A DNA stretch of 64,000 nucleotides from Blasia pusilla (GCA_050084515.1 CM114272.1:38502001-38566000), one strand, 5' to 3'; shown: positions 1-12,516, numbered from the stretch's first letter. Made by a program: numbers and translations. Notes: a model not told the origin generated them from the letters alone.

Positions 1-59
1 ATCCAAAAATGATCCTCTTGGGGATCGAACTCTACAATTGACTGTAAATAAGAAACACT

Positions 60-313
60 TGGACATTACACATCCTAAAAACAGCGGCCAATCAAGCAAC
101 TGGTTGGACTCCGACGAGTTGCTTTCGGCCATGAACATCCTAAAAACAGCGGCCAATCAAGCAACTGGTCGGACTCCGACGAGTTGCTTTTGGCCATGAA
201 CATCCTAAAAACAGTGGCCAATCAAGCAACTTGTCGGACTCTGACGAGTTGCTTAAGGCATCCGATGTTTTATTACCACTCGTTAAACAACTCGTCGGAG
301 TCCGACGGTTTGC
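60..313. repeat. Palindrome array (four units) in the intron of the ParB-like gene fragment
   Basis: Units begin at about 96, 161 and 226 (an exact 65-bp period), with a more diverged fourth near 287. Each core reads GCAACTNGTCGGA, one base, then a near-perfect reverse complement. It sits inside an outer inverted repeat (GGCCAATCAA ... TTTCGGCC), so every unit could fold into a long hairpin. The array lies directly after the splice donor of the minus-strand exon at 346-818, so it is probably intronic. A related array follows the second copy of the same exon at 63534. Bases 1-60 resemble the LTR-like sequence at 32812-32850 in reverse orientation. Confidence 0.85.
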
Positions 314-345
314 AACAATCAAAATAAAAGGAAGAGGAAACTTAC

Positions 346-818
346 GTGTTTATGGCATGCATGGCCATTTCCACCGTCGCCATGTGATGAGGGTATGGAT
401 TTAGCACAACTGCCTTCACGCAAAAATGCGCCTCCAATGAATTTGGGCGCTCCTCTGCAAACTGGGTCCACGACATGAACTTGTGGTTTTCATCCCAGAT
501 GAAGAAATAGAGGTTCCGCATCCAGCTGAATTCCGTCCCCTCAATCGCTCTTCTGAATTCCTGATCTCTCATCCTCCAGAATGTGTCGAGCACTTCCAAG
601 TCCTCCTTCGTCACCAACGCTTGGGTTCCATGTTGATCATAAGGGTGAACATATAACGGAAGGAAGTTGTTGACGTAGGATGCTGTTGTCGCCGACTGTT
701 TCAGCTTCGCAATATCCTTGTCAGACTGAATTTCGCGGACATACTCCATTGTCCGCAATCGGCAAAGTGGAATTCTCGGGGCGATCTGGCCCTCCATCAG
801 TGCCATCTACTTTACAAC
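346..818 (-). pseudogene. Exon of a repeated gene family with a ParB/sulfiredoxin-like domain, copy 1
   Basis: This 473-bp exon starts after a splice acceptor (GTTGTGACAG, ending at 819) and ends at 346 before a GTAAGT donor. The copy at 63061-63533 is also exactly 473 bp and has the same splice sites, so the boundaries are well supported. The translation has an early IPL-x-x-L motif, then a D-I-x-x-L-K-Q-S helix, PLYVHPYDQHG, and WDENHKF near the end, followed by a hydrophobic AVVL strand. This order resembles the ParB/sulfiredoxin fold, in which a 'DGxHR' motif binds nucleotide or DNA; that link is inference. The fourth codon is TAG, so the copy is probably dead. Its upstream intron runs to about 975, where gypsy copy G1 begins. 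Function unknown. Confidence 0.6.
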
Positions 819-974
819 CTGTCACAACGGGGACAAAGTCAATAAACTACACTGAATTGCCAATGAATTGCAACATGGGCCTTCACATAACTCAAAGATC
901 AAAGATCGTTTCTTACCCGCTCAAAGATTGGTTTAGTGTCTTACATTGGCAAAGTGGATTGGCAAAGTGGATCG

Positions 975-2525
975 ATACTGTACCATCAATGTTAGGAAGG
1001 TGACATGGCGCACAATTACGCACATGGTCCTTCCATACCATACCATCGCGTCCCTCCAGCAAGAGAACACCCGATGGCAAAATGTCACGCACTCTCAGGA
1101 TAGTGCGCCCTGCAGTCACATCCAACGTCGTCGGTGCCGTCTGCTGCAAATAGACATAATCTCCCTGATGAAACCTCCGGATAGTTGGTCGATAACCACC
1201 ACCTCCAATAGTCGCATACCTCAACGTATCCCGATGCTGTGCAATCGCCAAGTTCTCGAACGCCATGGGCATCACTCTCCGAAATAACTCAGCCCTCTGA
1301 GAACATGCTCGCACCCATACATGTGGGTCATCAAGGTTTAGCACCTCACCAGCATCTCGACGAATGGCCGCAGGTACATCTGGCTCTCGGCCATAAAGTA
1401 GCAAGTACGGTGAAAAAGACGCTAAGGATGCCTCTTTGAATCAGTATCCCATCGCCAACCATGGCAACTGGAGGTCCCAATCTCCTAGGTGACCTCTCTG
1501 CAAGCCATACTTGCGTAAACCCCTCTTCACCGTCTGCACAACTCTCTTCGCTAATCCATCCGCCTCAGGATGATCTCGCGAAGTCGTGCGATGGTCGATT
1601 AGCGCCTGATCACACAAGGCCTGGAACTCACCGCTGAAACTTCGGTACCTAGTCATCAACACCTCACCGGTGCGCCATAATGACTCAACACTCTGTCAAG
1701 GAAGGCATAAGCTACTCCTTCACTTGCTTTGTCAGGCAATGCAACCAACTCGATCCACTTCGAGAAGTGCTCGACCATCACCAACACATAACGATTGTGA
1801 CGCTCCGTCAAGGGCAAAGGTCCTGCAAAATCCAAACTCCATCTATACCCTAAGCCCATGATCGATAATGGATGCAACTGTGGAGTCGGAGCATTGAACG
1901 ATGCTCGGACCCGATCACACACCATGCACCTGGCAACAAACTTCTGAACATTAGTCTGCATGCCTCGCCACCAATACTCAATCTGGAGCAAGCTATGCGT
2001 CCGCTTCACCCCAAAGTGACCCAACTCCTCGTGGGCATGCTGCACTAGTCGTGCTCTCTGCAAAGGATGCGGCACTACGCGTACTCTGCCATCCTCCCAA
2101 ACCCTCAAAACATGTGTCCCCTCCCAACGGAACCGTCTAGCCCGCTGTAGGATCCGATCCCGCTCTCTAGCATCCATGGTGCTCGCAAGGCTGCCAGTAC
2201 GAAGGTACTCTAAGACTACTCCATCATCATGAATATCTCGGCCACTTGTCGTGTCCTCACTGGCCTCGGGATCCAAAGACTCTCCACTAGACCTCGCCAT
2301 CAAAGTCTCCAAACTCTGGCTCTCCATAGCCAACATGCCTAAATAGGCTGACGCGTGCCATCCTGGCACCGACTCCTCATCACTCTCTCCATGCCATCGA
2401 GCTCCAGTCGCATCTCGCTGACTCGGGCATGGATTACGACTCAACCCATCGCATCCTGGTTGAGCATTCCGGTCTATGTACCACCCGAAAATCATACTCC
2501 CGCAACAACAGAGCCCATCTCGCAA
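975..2525 (-). pseudogene. Gypsy integrase of G1, degenerate and truncated
   Basis: The segment 2525-1656 holds an HHCC zinc site (HAHEELGHFG, later CMVCDRV), then the catalytic core beginning SLDFAGPLPL with the first Asp. The next segment (1662-1441) has lost the second catalytic Asp region to frame damage. It keeps the glutamate region DHPEADGL, equivalent to the gypsy YHPxTDGQxER block. The segment 1404-975 is the C-terminal region, with a VWKDHVRNCAPC box shared with G2 and G4. At about 975 homology stops and the ParB-like gene fragment begins, so the PHD finger seen in G2 is absent. Catalysis is not expected. Confidence 0.85.
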
Positions 2526-3860
2526 GCTTCCCTATAAGCAGCCGGACTCCATCAACCACTTCGGTGGTTGATGATCGATGATGATGGTAAAGGGGTTGCG
2601 AATAAGTAACATCTAAAAAATGCGCGACGCCCACACCATGACCAAGCACTCACCCTCATACGAAGCCGATTACCGCCTCTGCGGCGTTGTTCGAGCGGCT
2701 AGCGTAAGCCACCACAAACTCTCTACCCTCATCATCATTTGGGTGAGCACCGCTCCCAAGCCCCAACATGCTCCAACTGTGTGCAATCGAAAGGACGCCC
2801 CGATCGGTCTCCTCAAGATGGGTGCGGACGTCAACTCGCCCTGAGCAATCGAAATGCTCGCTCTGCTCATCCCCAGTGCCACTCATGATCCACCTTGGTG
2901 AGCAAGGTTAGCGGCCGCAATCGAATCAATCCCTTGACGATTGCCGATAGAAGTTCGCCAATCCCATGAATGCGCGAACACGGCTCACATCTCAGAGGGC
3001 GTGGAATGCGTGAGATAGCCTCTATCTTCGTCTGCTGAACACCAAGGCCCCCTGGGTATATCGTATGACCCAAGTACTCAATCTGGTCGTAGAAGAACTT
3101 GCACTTGCCTAGATGTAGCTTCAGCCCATGTTATTGCAATCGTCGAAACACCTCCTCTAGATGTTGCTCATGCTCCTCAACCGTGGCGCTTAAGACTATG
3201 ATGTCATCAATATAACACCTAGCAAAATCCAGACCAGCCAAGATCCTATCCATGACCCTCTGAAACTCAGCCGGGGCGTTCTTTAACCCAAATGGTAAGA
3301 ACCGCCACTGGTACAAACAATCCTTCCCGTGAGGATCGATGCCCCAAAATGCCGTCTTCTGCCTGTCCTCCAATCTAATAGGCAGTTGATGGTATCCACT
3401 CATAAATCAATGAATCAAGACCTTTGCGTGACCAATCGCATCAAAGATCTCCTCAGGGGTGGGCATGGCATACCTATCGGACTTCGTCTGCCGATTGATA
3501 GGTCGGTAATCCCCACACATCCGCCTATCCGTCCAGTTGCCATGCACATCCTTCTTGGCGGGCATGATACTGGCAGATGCATACTCCCCATGCGACATCT
3601 CCACTAGTCCTGCTCCGACCAAGTCTTGGCTCCTACTCTGAATCAGAGCCCTCTCCATATCACTGTACCTGTAGGGTCGTCGGAAGATTGGCATATCACT
3701 CGACAACTCAATGCGGATCCCCGGTCCCTTCAGCGTACCCAAATCCTCCATGCTAAACGCAAAGCAGCTCCTATAACTCCTGAGGAACTGATGTATTCGG
3801 CCCGCTCTTCTCCTGTCAACTTAGGGCCCATATCTGGCTCCCAAGTCTCCATCGTGACTA
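2434..3860 (-). pseudogene. Gypsy reverse transcriptase and RNase H of G1, degenerate
   Basis: The RT begins near 3860 and includes PIFRRPYRYSDMER, the CGDYRPINRQTK block (motif B-like, dNTP-binding side), LPFGLKNAPAEFQR and the catalytic CYIDDI. The motif A region, which should read LDLRAGYHQ, is damaged here (a stop followed by FMSGYHQ), so the first catalytic Asp is lost. RNase H follows at 2886-2434, with a GAVLTQ strand and VAYASRSNN. G3 keeps the intact motif A. The block lies directly downstream of the methyltransferase, as in all other copies. Confidence 0.9.
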
Positions 3861-4239
3861 CGGTAGGACTCTCCGGCGCGGGTATCGGTGGTTGCTATGA
3901 TGCAACCCCGTCTCGAACAACAACACTCGGCTGCTCTCCTGCAGCCAACTGCAAACTCTGATCTCCTCCACGTGCAGTGCCCGAAACCACGCTTGATGTT
4001 GTGGCTATCATCTCCTTGCGTACCTTCAAAACATCCCAAGAAGTCCAAGGGTGTCTGTCTCGATCTCCCCCTGGTGGTGCGTAGATCTCCTCGGGTCTTG
4101 CCCCGACCACTTTGCCTCCACCGTCTCGGTAGGCATGGGGCTCCCAATAACATTGTGATCTGTCGCGATCTCATACAACGCCGCTCACCACTCCCAAGGC
4201 GAGGATCCATGTCAAGCGATTCAGTCCATCGCTGACCCA

Positions 4240-5210
4240 AGACATGGCGTCGTGATGCCTCGACACCGATGGTACTGCCGTCACTCTGTGGGAAATCCAT
4301 CGCCGCTCTCTCTCGTCGGCGTTGGGCTCCACCGCTGAACCTATTCATCCCAAACCAAGCCAGGATCGGCCTCCTTGTATGCATAGGAAGCGGGAAAACT
4401 CACAAACATGGGCAAGGCGCCCGCTTGCTTGCCTACCCTGTGACCCACGTCGGGCCGGTGGTCGATCATTGTGCCTCACCGCTCGTGATCGGCGACCTGG
4501 ATCGAATGGAATCCACTAACAAAGGGAGGGGCGCTCCACTCGAGATACGCCCTCCATAACACCGCATGGGGCACCAAGTTGGTCCACCATAGATGCGGCG
4601 ATGGGGTCTAGAACCTACACTCGCCGCATCCAAGAACATCTTTTGGGCGATCCAGGCATGCACTGATGAGCACTCGTCACGACCCGTGACTGAGTCTCTA
4701 AGATCGGCACATTCTCCGAATGTAGGTGGAGAACAAGATGGTGCTCCTGGAATCGCCGTAAGACCCTCAACATCTCCCAAAACAACCTGGACCGAGTGTC
4801 GGCCAACCCCGCTGCCCAAAGACTCGATTGGCTACGACATGGCCAACCGGCAATGACCAAATCAATGGTCCCTACCGCTCTAAGTCCTGCGCCCCAACAA
4901 CAAAATATCCCTCGGTAGGGAACTCGGTACTTCAGATCTGTGACTTGAGACAATAAGTCGGGAAAATATAGGCGTAATTGCACCACATGTCGTAGTGAGA
5001 CGCGCGCCTCACAACATCATCACTCTCCACATATAAGTATCGGCCAGACTCGCACTCCCTCTGCAAAGCAAAGACTAACCCGGTGCTAATCCCTCCAAAG
5101 AGATCTAACACTCGAATACCCTCCTCCGGGGTACACCACACAATGGGTGTAGTATCCAGGGTGTCATCGTAGCACTCCTCGCTACCTCGGGTTCCTCGAC
5201 CCGTCACGCT
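4240..5210 (-). pseudogene. C5 cytosine-DNA methyltransferase domain in G1, degenerate
   Basis: Motif I (VLDLFGGISTGL) is read on the minus strand near 5120-5080. It is followed by an acidic YVESDD (motif II-like) and motif IV as DLVIAGWPC near 4870-4830, where the Cys is the expected catalytic nucleophile. Motif VI (ENVP) is near 4720. Motif VIII (GSRPHR, shifted in frame) lies near 4600, the motif IX region near 4330, and motif X as SRRHVLGQ near 4255. The I-to-X order and the wording of motifs I, IX and X resemble DNMT3-type enzymes rather than plant DRM, whose motifs are permuted. Frameshifts after motif IV disable this copy. It sits between protease and RT. Confidence 0.85.
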
Positions 5211-5569
5211 CTAGTGCAAACGCCTCGCTCCACGCGGGTGCACGCGATCCGCCAATCGTTGAAGCTCCTCGGCCGAGCCCCACAGCGCACCTCTCCTCCA
5301 CGGAATGATGCGGCTACCATAACACTCCTCTCCATAGAAATGTCAGGAACGGAGTATCCTCTGCATGGACATGTCCTCAATCAAATCACTAGGCCAAGTG
5401 ATGGCACCGCTAAATCTTTGCTAAGGTCGCCATCTCTCTGGCCGTTGCTCGATCATCGCACTGTGGAATCGAACGGGTAATGAGCTAAGGCGCCCATCAC
5501 CGATCGCCATCTTGGTCAGCTCAGGGCCGACTCCTCCCAAGTAATCCAGGAAAACCCCATCGGGTATAA

Positions 5570-6231
5570 CGCTCCACCAACCAAGACGTCGAGGACTCAA
5601 GATCAATCACTATCGCCTTGGCGCGCACCACGGACTCATCGTAGGATGTCTCGGCGAATCCTCACCACGACCTCTGCCGGGTGATATCTGCGGTGGTACT
5701 CGCTCCACCCAAGGATGTCTCAGTATCCGAAATGGACAACACTCCACATCGGCTCGTCAAGCCCAATCCTCTCAATGACGCTTTCCCCAACATCAAGGGT
5801 TGCGCTCACGAATCCAACAAGACACGCTGCAGACTAAAAGCTCTACCTCCGGGACTCACCAACCGGAAGACTCTCTCGATTATCCAAAGCAACACAACAC
5901 CAGGAGAGGCCATGGCATGCTCTATCGCGGGTCTAGCGGGCATCTCCGCCATCCTAGCGACATGACCGACCATGAATCTGATGTGGGACGGCCCGAGCAT
6001 CCGCTCCAAGGGCAGGTCCATCACCTCCTCTGCAATCACCTCGAACGTGATGCGGGAACTCCAACTCGCGCTCACATAGTGAAGCGGCCAGTAAAAAGCC
6101 TCGGTGGCGTACCTCCCAACGTCACAACATCGGAAGCAGAAAATAAAGGAGTGCGGTACACAACGGTGGCCACCCCCAACAACGTGCTTGACACATGCCC
6201 TCCTGAGCATCAACAATAGGAGTCGTCGCAC
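5570..6231 (-). pseudogene. Retroviral-type aspartic protease region of G1
   Basis: The region reads ...VFRLVSPGGRAFSLQ and then VLLDS, followed by AQPLML. It matches G4, where the same place reads LLDSGAQPLM, the Asp-Ser/Thr-Gly active-site triad of retroelement aspartic proteases. Here the Gly codon is replaced by TGA (near 5806). The same TGA occurs at the same place in the fragment at 16586. Downstream, to about 5570, lies the protease C-terminal half and the linker to the methyltransferase. Upstream of the active site is a conserved helix-rich segment (MAEMPARPAIE) shared by all copies. Confidence 0.75.
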
Positions 6232-8255
6232 TCACTTCTCCCATCGCCCTTCGTGCTTGCACACCAACAACATTACCAACTCTCCAGGAACTTTGATGAG
6301 GACCCATCGATGGGGTCCTCATCGCTTCGGACAACGTGAAAGATTGAGGAAGCCTAGTCTGTCTACTGGCTTCCCCCCGCTGTGGATCCAACTCTGCGGC
6401 TGCTCCACGCATCACAACTACGGCGGCCTCCATCTGGGCAACCCCGCACATCCATCCAGGATCCTCCAGATCTCTGGCTGCTCCATATGATGTCGATGCC
6501 ACGGATCCGGCATCGGGTAACCTCAATGCCACAGCCGGCAATGCTGCCTCGTAGTGTTGTATCTCGAGCGACCATCCCGGCCTCACGTCCGGCATCTCCC
6601 TCGGCGCGTCTAGGTGGTGGTACTCTACCTCCTCCATGGGCAACTCCACCACCCTGTCGGGCAACTCCAGCTCCTCGTCCCCCCAACCACCACCTGGAGC
6701 ACGATCTCTAGGCCCACCCGGACCGGCTACTCGCTTTGGTGCCCTCTCTGGCCCTCGGTCCAGACGTAACTCAGGATGTAAACTAAAATACCTGGCGCGT
6801 GTATGACCATACCTCTGACAATAGTCACACTGATAACCTCCTGGTGCAAAAGACACCATCTCCTCCTCCATCTTTGAGGCACACGTCCATGACCCGACGA
6901 GTGCAATCGCGCTGATGATGGGCTCCACCACATGACCAACAAGTAATAGTAGGTGGCTGCTGTTGAGCCGCATATGAAGGCGCAGGTCTCTGTGGCACGG
7001 CCTCTCGGTATCCTCCCTGAGCTCGTGGTGCCATAGTCGACCTATCTCGGAGTCCACGTTGCTGCATAGGTGGTGCAGACAATCGTGACTGCTCTCGCCC
7101 AGAACCCATGGTGGCTACGCTCTCCTCCGCCATGTTGCGCTCAATGTTCTCGGCGGTCCTAAAAACATCTCTCAACGGAGGGGAGGTGTTCATAAGAAGC
7201 ACCCCTCCCGCACCCGTGTCCGCAGGGTCTGGTCCAGCATCGCATACCATGAGTGGATAGCCTGAGCCTCTGTCACCCCCTGAGTGACGTTGATCAACCG
7301 GCGCAAGCGAGTGTAAGCCTCACGCAAACTCTCACCCGAGCGCCTCTGGAAGTCGTGGATGCTCCGCAACTTCTCCGTCTGTACCCCCTGGTAGCTCGCC
7401 CTCAACTCAGCAAAGAACTCAACCACAGGGTTGAACCGGGGACGAACTCGACTAGACGGTGCAACTGCTCCCGTGCGAGTGACCCCTCCTAAAACGTCAC
7501 TAGTGGAAGAGGCAGTAGCCTCTTTTGACTCCTCCTCCTCATCTGGGAACGGCTCCGTCCATGACACATAATGTGGGTCATAGTAGAGCCTCCACGCCTC
7601 GATCTCACATGCATATCTCTGAGAGAACTCATGGTAATCGTCCATGGGCGCCCCCTCTAAATGCTGGAACATACCGTTCCATGCTATAAACCGGTTGAAC
7701 TCTCTAGAGTTCCTGGCCCGCTGGGAGTCGCACCAACTCCTAAACTCTGCTATAAAATCGTGCAACTCAATCGTGCCCTCATCGCACTGAAAACCTCACG
7801 CGGTCCTCTACCCGGTGTCGTCCATCTCATACGCCCAATTGGTAGGACCACTCACAATGTGTGGCAATGTGCTCACAAACTCCTCTACACCCTCCCCCTC
7901 GTCTGACGATGACACAGAAGGAGGTCGAGGTGGTCCCTCACGCGGAGACCCTCGAAACCTCGCGCCACTCCGCGTAAAACCTCTAGAGCTACTCTCGGGT
8001 TCACCACCTCGCCTCTCAAAGTCCCGAACAGACTCCGTGATGACCCTCGTGCCCCTCTCACCGGATCACTCTGAACCACGTGAGGAATCCCTCAATCACT
8101 CATCCCAAACATGCGGCACTCGATCTACACTCTCTCTCCCCGAGACGTGTAACGTGAGGCAACACTCGGCGTGGTGCGGCAAATCGACCAGGCTATCATC
8201 TCATCGACAACCAACCCTCAACTCCGGACATCCCACACAGGTCTATGTCCCTTAA
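6122..8255 (-). pseudogene. Gag of G1, with capsid-like region and zinc knuckles
   Basis: The block at 7765-7190 has the retrotransposon gag core: an FVVEFFAEL-like helix, YQGVQTEKLRSIHDFQ, and SGESLREAYTRLRRLI, all matched in G2 and G4. Downstream are two zinc-knuckle motifs. The first is CWSCGGAHHQRDC. The second, CDYCQRYGH, has lost its last Cys to Tyr (G4 keeps it). Several frame changes are visible. Gag would package the element RNA. The assignment rests on knuckles, position and the copies' mutual similarity. Confidence 0.75.
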
Positions 8256-9636
8256 ACCACATACATAAATGATGCTCTCAGCATCCACACACCAAATATC
8301 CCCAAATAAATCCCAGAATCCCTAACACGTGCAAGGTAAAGGACCAGAATGGGTAACCTGAACACATGTCGATGTCGCTCCTCAGCAACTGCAAATCTCG
8401 ACCCCAACTCGATTGTGGAGACAACTCCTCCAATCAGAAAGTCATACTCCTCCCGTACTAATGCTGCTCAAAACTCCTCGATAGACAGTGCGGTCCCAGC
8501 GGAACGGTGCGGCGTTGCAGGTGGCACAGAACGGCTACGAACGGCACGGCCCTCGATGGTGGGATGCGGCACTCGGCGGCATACCCTCCTCAATCAATAA
8601 TAATCCCACACTCTGCTCCACAATGACGGTGCGGCTCCGTGATCGAGATGGTGCGGTGCGGCCACGAGCGGCACGACGCGGCAATCGGCGGCGCGTTGCG
8701 GCTACGAGCGTCACGGCACGATACTCGATCGTCGTCGAGCGGCTACCAATCACAACATAGAAGCATGAAATCAAAACTCAAACACCATAACCGGAGGTCA
8801 TCTGCCTTCACTGGTTGATGAAGAAACTGCGATGACGGTGGCGGCCAAAACAAAGTACGTGGTGGTGACGCAAGTCAAGGAATCAACGAACGTCATGGAA
8901 GACCCTCCACTCCGTAATGGCGGCAATGGCACCCAAAAGGTGGACAATGGACGGTTGGACCCTTGACAGTGGCGGTTGACCGCTGATGGTGAAGATTGAC
9001 CGTCGACGGTGATGGTTGACCGTTGATTGTGACGGTTGACTGTTGACGGTGACTATGATGGCGACGGCTGCCGCCGGTGGGGCGGCTGATTTAGGGTTTG
9101 CACGATTTAACCCTAAAAATCGCCTAGCAATGGTAGCTTTACAAGATTGCCCATAACTTTTTTCTTGCAACTCCAAATTGTGCATTGTTTGTTGCACAAC
9201 GTGCACAGCTTCACGATCTACACTACCATCAAAAAATATTTAGAATCGAACATTTCAGTAAAAACTGACAGGGACTGTCGTAAAGCCCAATGTCTCTTTC
9301 TCCTACATAAAATTTGGCAGCGCTCCCGCGCTGATTTCTCCCAACGAAAATGTAACATCTGTAAAAATACATATCAGCAAGCTACATGGTGCTCCCGAGA
9401 GCACCAGCATGGGGCAACCTGCCCCATACTCAATCCCTATCGAATTGGGCAGCGCTTCCGCGCGCCACTCTTCCACACGAAAAATCGGAAAATGCAAAGA
9501 GTAATGAAAGCAGCCCTTGCTCCGGTGAGCACTCCCATGAGCCGCTGAACGGGGAACACGGTCCCCAACCTGCAAAACCAGCGAGTGACCAGCGAGCTCC
9601 CCCATGAAGCTCTCTCACTCTCTCATTCTCTCTTTG
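8256..9636. other. 5' leader/flank of G1 with low-complexity blocks
   Basis: No convincing gene is visible. Bases 8480-8760 are GC-rich with recurring CGGCAC and GTGCGGC words. Bases 8955-9060 are a degenerate tandem of about 20 bp built on GGTTGACCGTTGACGGTGA. Two related words (GGCAGCGCTCCCGCGC near 9318 and GGCAGCGCTTCCGCGC near 9450) form a short direct repeat. This is probably the untranslated leader and the remains of the 5' LTR of G1. I could not fix an LTR boundary or a primer-binding site. Confidence 0.4.
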
Positions 9637-10148
9637 TAAAGTAAGATCCAATCTCTCTCTCCACCATCTCACACCATAGCTCTCAAAGGTGTGCACTCTC
9701 TCTCATGTCAAACCAAACCCACTCTCCTAATGAGAGGCTTGGGTTACACTCACAAGGCAAGGTACCATAGCTCCGCCGCCTCATGCCAAGAGGTTCAACA
9801 AAGAGAGAATGAGCTCTCAAGCTCTCTCTCCTTGAGGTATACCCCTCTCCTCTCCCAAGCTCTCTCCATGGTAACCTATTCTCCCAAGTCACCTCCTTGG
9901 CTCTTGACCTGATGTAGGAGGTCAAGGGCCAGTTACCAAAAATAGTAAGTCGATCATATACTCAAAATGGTACTTACCTAAAATAGTAAGTTCCTCAATA
10001 TGGCTCCAAATGAGCCGAAACGAAGGGGAAACCTGCTATCTCAGGTTTCCAAGGGCCTCAGCAGGTCACCCTCGATCTATTGGGCGTGTCCTCCACTACT
10101 CATGAAGGCGCTCTATTAGATCCCACCGATCTATCCTAAAAGACGTGA
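9637..10148 (+). repeat. Left arm of a 0.5-kb inverted repeat
   Basis: The segment begins GTAAAGTAAGATCCAATC and ends near GATCTATCCTAAAAGACG. Its reverse complement lies at 15706-16217 with high identity over its whole length. The two arms enclose 5.6 kb holding a helicase remnant and a truncated copia. No target-site duplication is evident outside the arms. It could be the inverted duplicate of an LTR or leader, or a terminal inverted repeat of a composite element. Confidence 0.85.
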
Positions 10149-10198
10149 CACACTCAAATAATAAGATTGTCCACGTCGGATGAACAAATTTCTGTACT

Positions 10199-10462
10199 AT
10201 GTGCCATGGTCCCAATCAGAATTACTACAAAAAAACCTTCCCCCTTATCCTTGGTTATGCCATGACTCGACGTCAGAAGAGCCAGGTTCTCACCGTTGAT
10301 GGTAAGTGCTTACTTGTGATCAAGTCCGCTTTTGCCCCTAGCCTTTTCTATGTCATGTTGTCTCGAGTCAAGAGCATTTCCAATCTAAGAATTCTTGGTT
10401 CCATTACTTCGGAAGACTCGACTATCTTCAGCCAGGGTGTTAGTGTTGTTCAGTGCTGTTAA
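10199..10462 (+). pseudogene. Pif1/Helitron-type helicase C-terminal remnant
   Basis: The 87-residue frame reads FPLILGYAMT, then a KSQ tripeptide followed by VLTVDG, and later LFYVMLSRVKS and LRIL. This is the C-terminal superfamily-1 helicase block of Pif1 and of Helitron Rep/helicase proteins, which usually reads FPLxLxYAxTIHKSQGxTL ... YVALSRVxS. The normal TIHKSQG is altered to RRQKSQV and the N-terminal helicase motifs are absent, so this is a dead fragment. Helitrons often end soon after this block, but I did not find a convincing CTRR hairpin end. Confidence 0.65.
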
Positions 10463-12150
10463 CAAAAAATTGCCTTGCTAGCATGGCAACAAGTGATGGC
10501 TCGGCAAGAGGTCAAGGGAGGAGGTCTGCTACTCATGCTACACAATTAAACCCGAGAGACAAGTTTGCTTCACCATTTTTTGTGCCGCACACATGACCTA
10601 TTCTTATAAGCGACATCAGTTCCAACGAAAGTACGCAGATGCACAGTTGACACCGAATGCGGTGTTGTGACATAGTGACCAGCAAGTCAACAACACCAAT
10701 CACGTTTGCACACAACTCGCCCACTTTTTATTCTTGTGTAACTTGCCCAAGTACTAATGTTATCCTACCAGGTACCGAGGTCATATGTAGACTTCGCAAA
10801 GATGATCCTCAATGACATGCCAAAACGACCAATAGACGAGAATACTCAGGTGGTGCCCCCGACACATGCCCAACTTAAGTATGCTAATAGCTTAGGCCTA
10901 GATCAGTCATTCTGGGGAGGTGATGTATCAAGCTACTAGATGAGCCGTATGATCAAACAGAGAAAAGCTTGGGCTGCCTCATTCCGTGAACTGAGAAAAT
11001 AGCCACCAACAACTAGTCCGTATTTTACTTCGTTAAATGTTCATACTTGTGCTTCACATACAACCTTGTGTGTTGTCTACTACTGACTTTTGTTGCATTA
11101 TGTCACTACAAGCATTCAGAAGGAGGTGCTTGCCTTCAGGGGAATTGATTTTAGCGAGTCAAAACTCACAAGGCAGCAAGTTGCCGTGCACTACGCTAGA
11201 GTTACGGGTGGGATTAAACCCGACTAATTTTAGGAGCTCAGGGTTATAATGAAGCTACCGCTTGAGCTTCTTGTGGATTTGTCCTTAGCAAAGGCAACCC
11301 ACATGCTTATAGGTCTCAAGGACGCTCGTGAAAATTGGTATTATCTCAGATGAAGCACCTGTTGTGGAACATAGTTCCGCCGATGCTGAGAGGAACTTTG
11401 TATCACGTGTAGATAGCATATTTGATAGTCGGTCTACATCTGTTCACTTGCAAAGCAATGTCGTTTCGTATAGTGGCCCAATTTTCCCAAAGTCTCCAAA
11501 CAAGAGGAAGTGCACTTGATTTCAGCCATTGTGAGTGCCTATTTGTAAATTCACCTCTATTCTTCTTTTCCAACATTTAATCATATTCACTATATCTGAT
11601 GTTTGTTTTGTTTCTCTGTTTGCAGGGTGCTTACTACAAGTGTGTTTTGAAGATGATTGGCATACTATGAACTCGGTGTTATTTTCCAAGATGTTGTCCC
11701 ATCTATTTCCGTCTCCTACTTATTGGCTAGGTTTCAATGATTTTTACTTAGTGCTTGCATTGGCCACACAACCCTAGTACACATATACAAGTATCCATCC
11801 ATAAGCTCAGTATTATGGCATACAACTTTGACACAATTTTGCTCTGAGAACAATTATGTTGCTAGTTAGTCATCCAAGTTATACATGTTATATCCGCATG
11901 CCATATGAATGTGTTAATCTTAGATTTTTCAATGTTTATAGCACTCCTTCTTACAGTTTACCTGTTTTGTATATTGTCCCTCTTCAATTTTGTCAGTATC
12001 TGGGGACTTACTTGATATTATTTCTCTAATGGTCTCAATGACACTAGGTTGCCTCTGTCAGTTGTTCAAATTTTGTGTTGTTATGTTTCATACACTTGAG
12101 TTTTCTACATCCACTTACTTGCTATTGTATTGTTGCACATAGAAAATCAG
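10463..12150. other. AT-rich stretch with no recognisable gene
   Basis: Only short frames occur, for example 10757-10939 (with PPTHAQLKYANSLGL) and 11328-11519. None shows a domain I recognise. The stretch may be the 3' part of the Helitron-like element whose helicase remnant precedes it. It lies between that remnant and the copia LTR. Confidence 0.4.
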
Positions 12151-12516
12151 GTATCCAACTCACTCTACCAACAATGATTACTGAACTCCAAAAAAGTCGG
12201 CTGGCAAGCCTACTCATTGTGGAAAACTGCTAAACAAGCATAACGGGTGGAAAACGGCTCTCACACACACACACTATCATGGAGAACGAAATTTGCAATG
12301 AGAGAATGAGTGGAGGTTGGTCCTCTTCTCAATTATATAGGGTATGTACAAGCAACCCTAACCCTATCCTTAACCATAGTCTCGAGTTAGCCTAATTGTG
12401 ATTAACTAACCCTAGTTAAGATAATCGTGCTTAACTGACTAACCAAGATTAAGCTTCCCTACTTCGTGTGAGTGCCAAATGTAGCAGTTCAGGTGTCTCA
12501 TGAGCTTGATTGTAAC

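Larger units (their letters stand above)
975..9636 (-). mobile_element. Ty3/gypsy retrotransposon G1 with DNA methyltransferase, degenerate
   Basis: A near full-length minus-strand element in the order gag (8255-6122), aspartic protease, C5 methyltransferase (5207-4240), reverse transcriptase, RNase H, integrase (2525-975). Its sequence is clearly related to copies G2-G5. G1, G3 and G5 form one subfamily; G2 and G4 form another. The 3' end is cut inside the integrase tail at about 975, so the PHD finger and 3' LTR are missing. The 5' leader (8256-9636) ends at the inverted repeat at 9637. Many stops and frame changes show that the copy is inactive. Confidence 0.85.
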
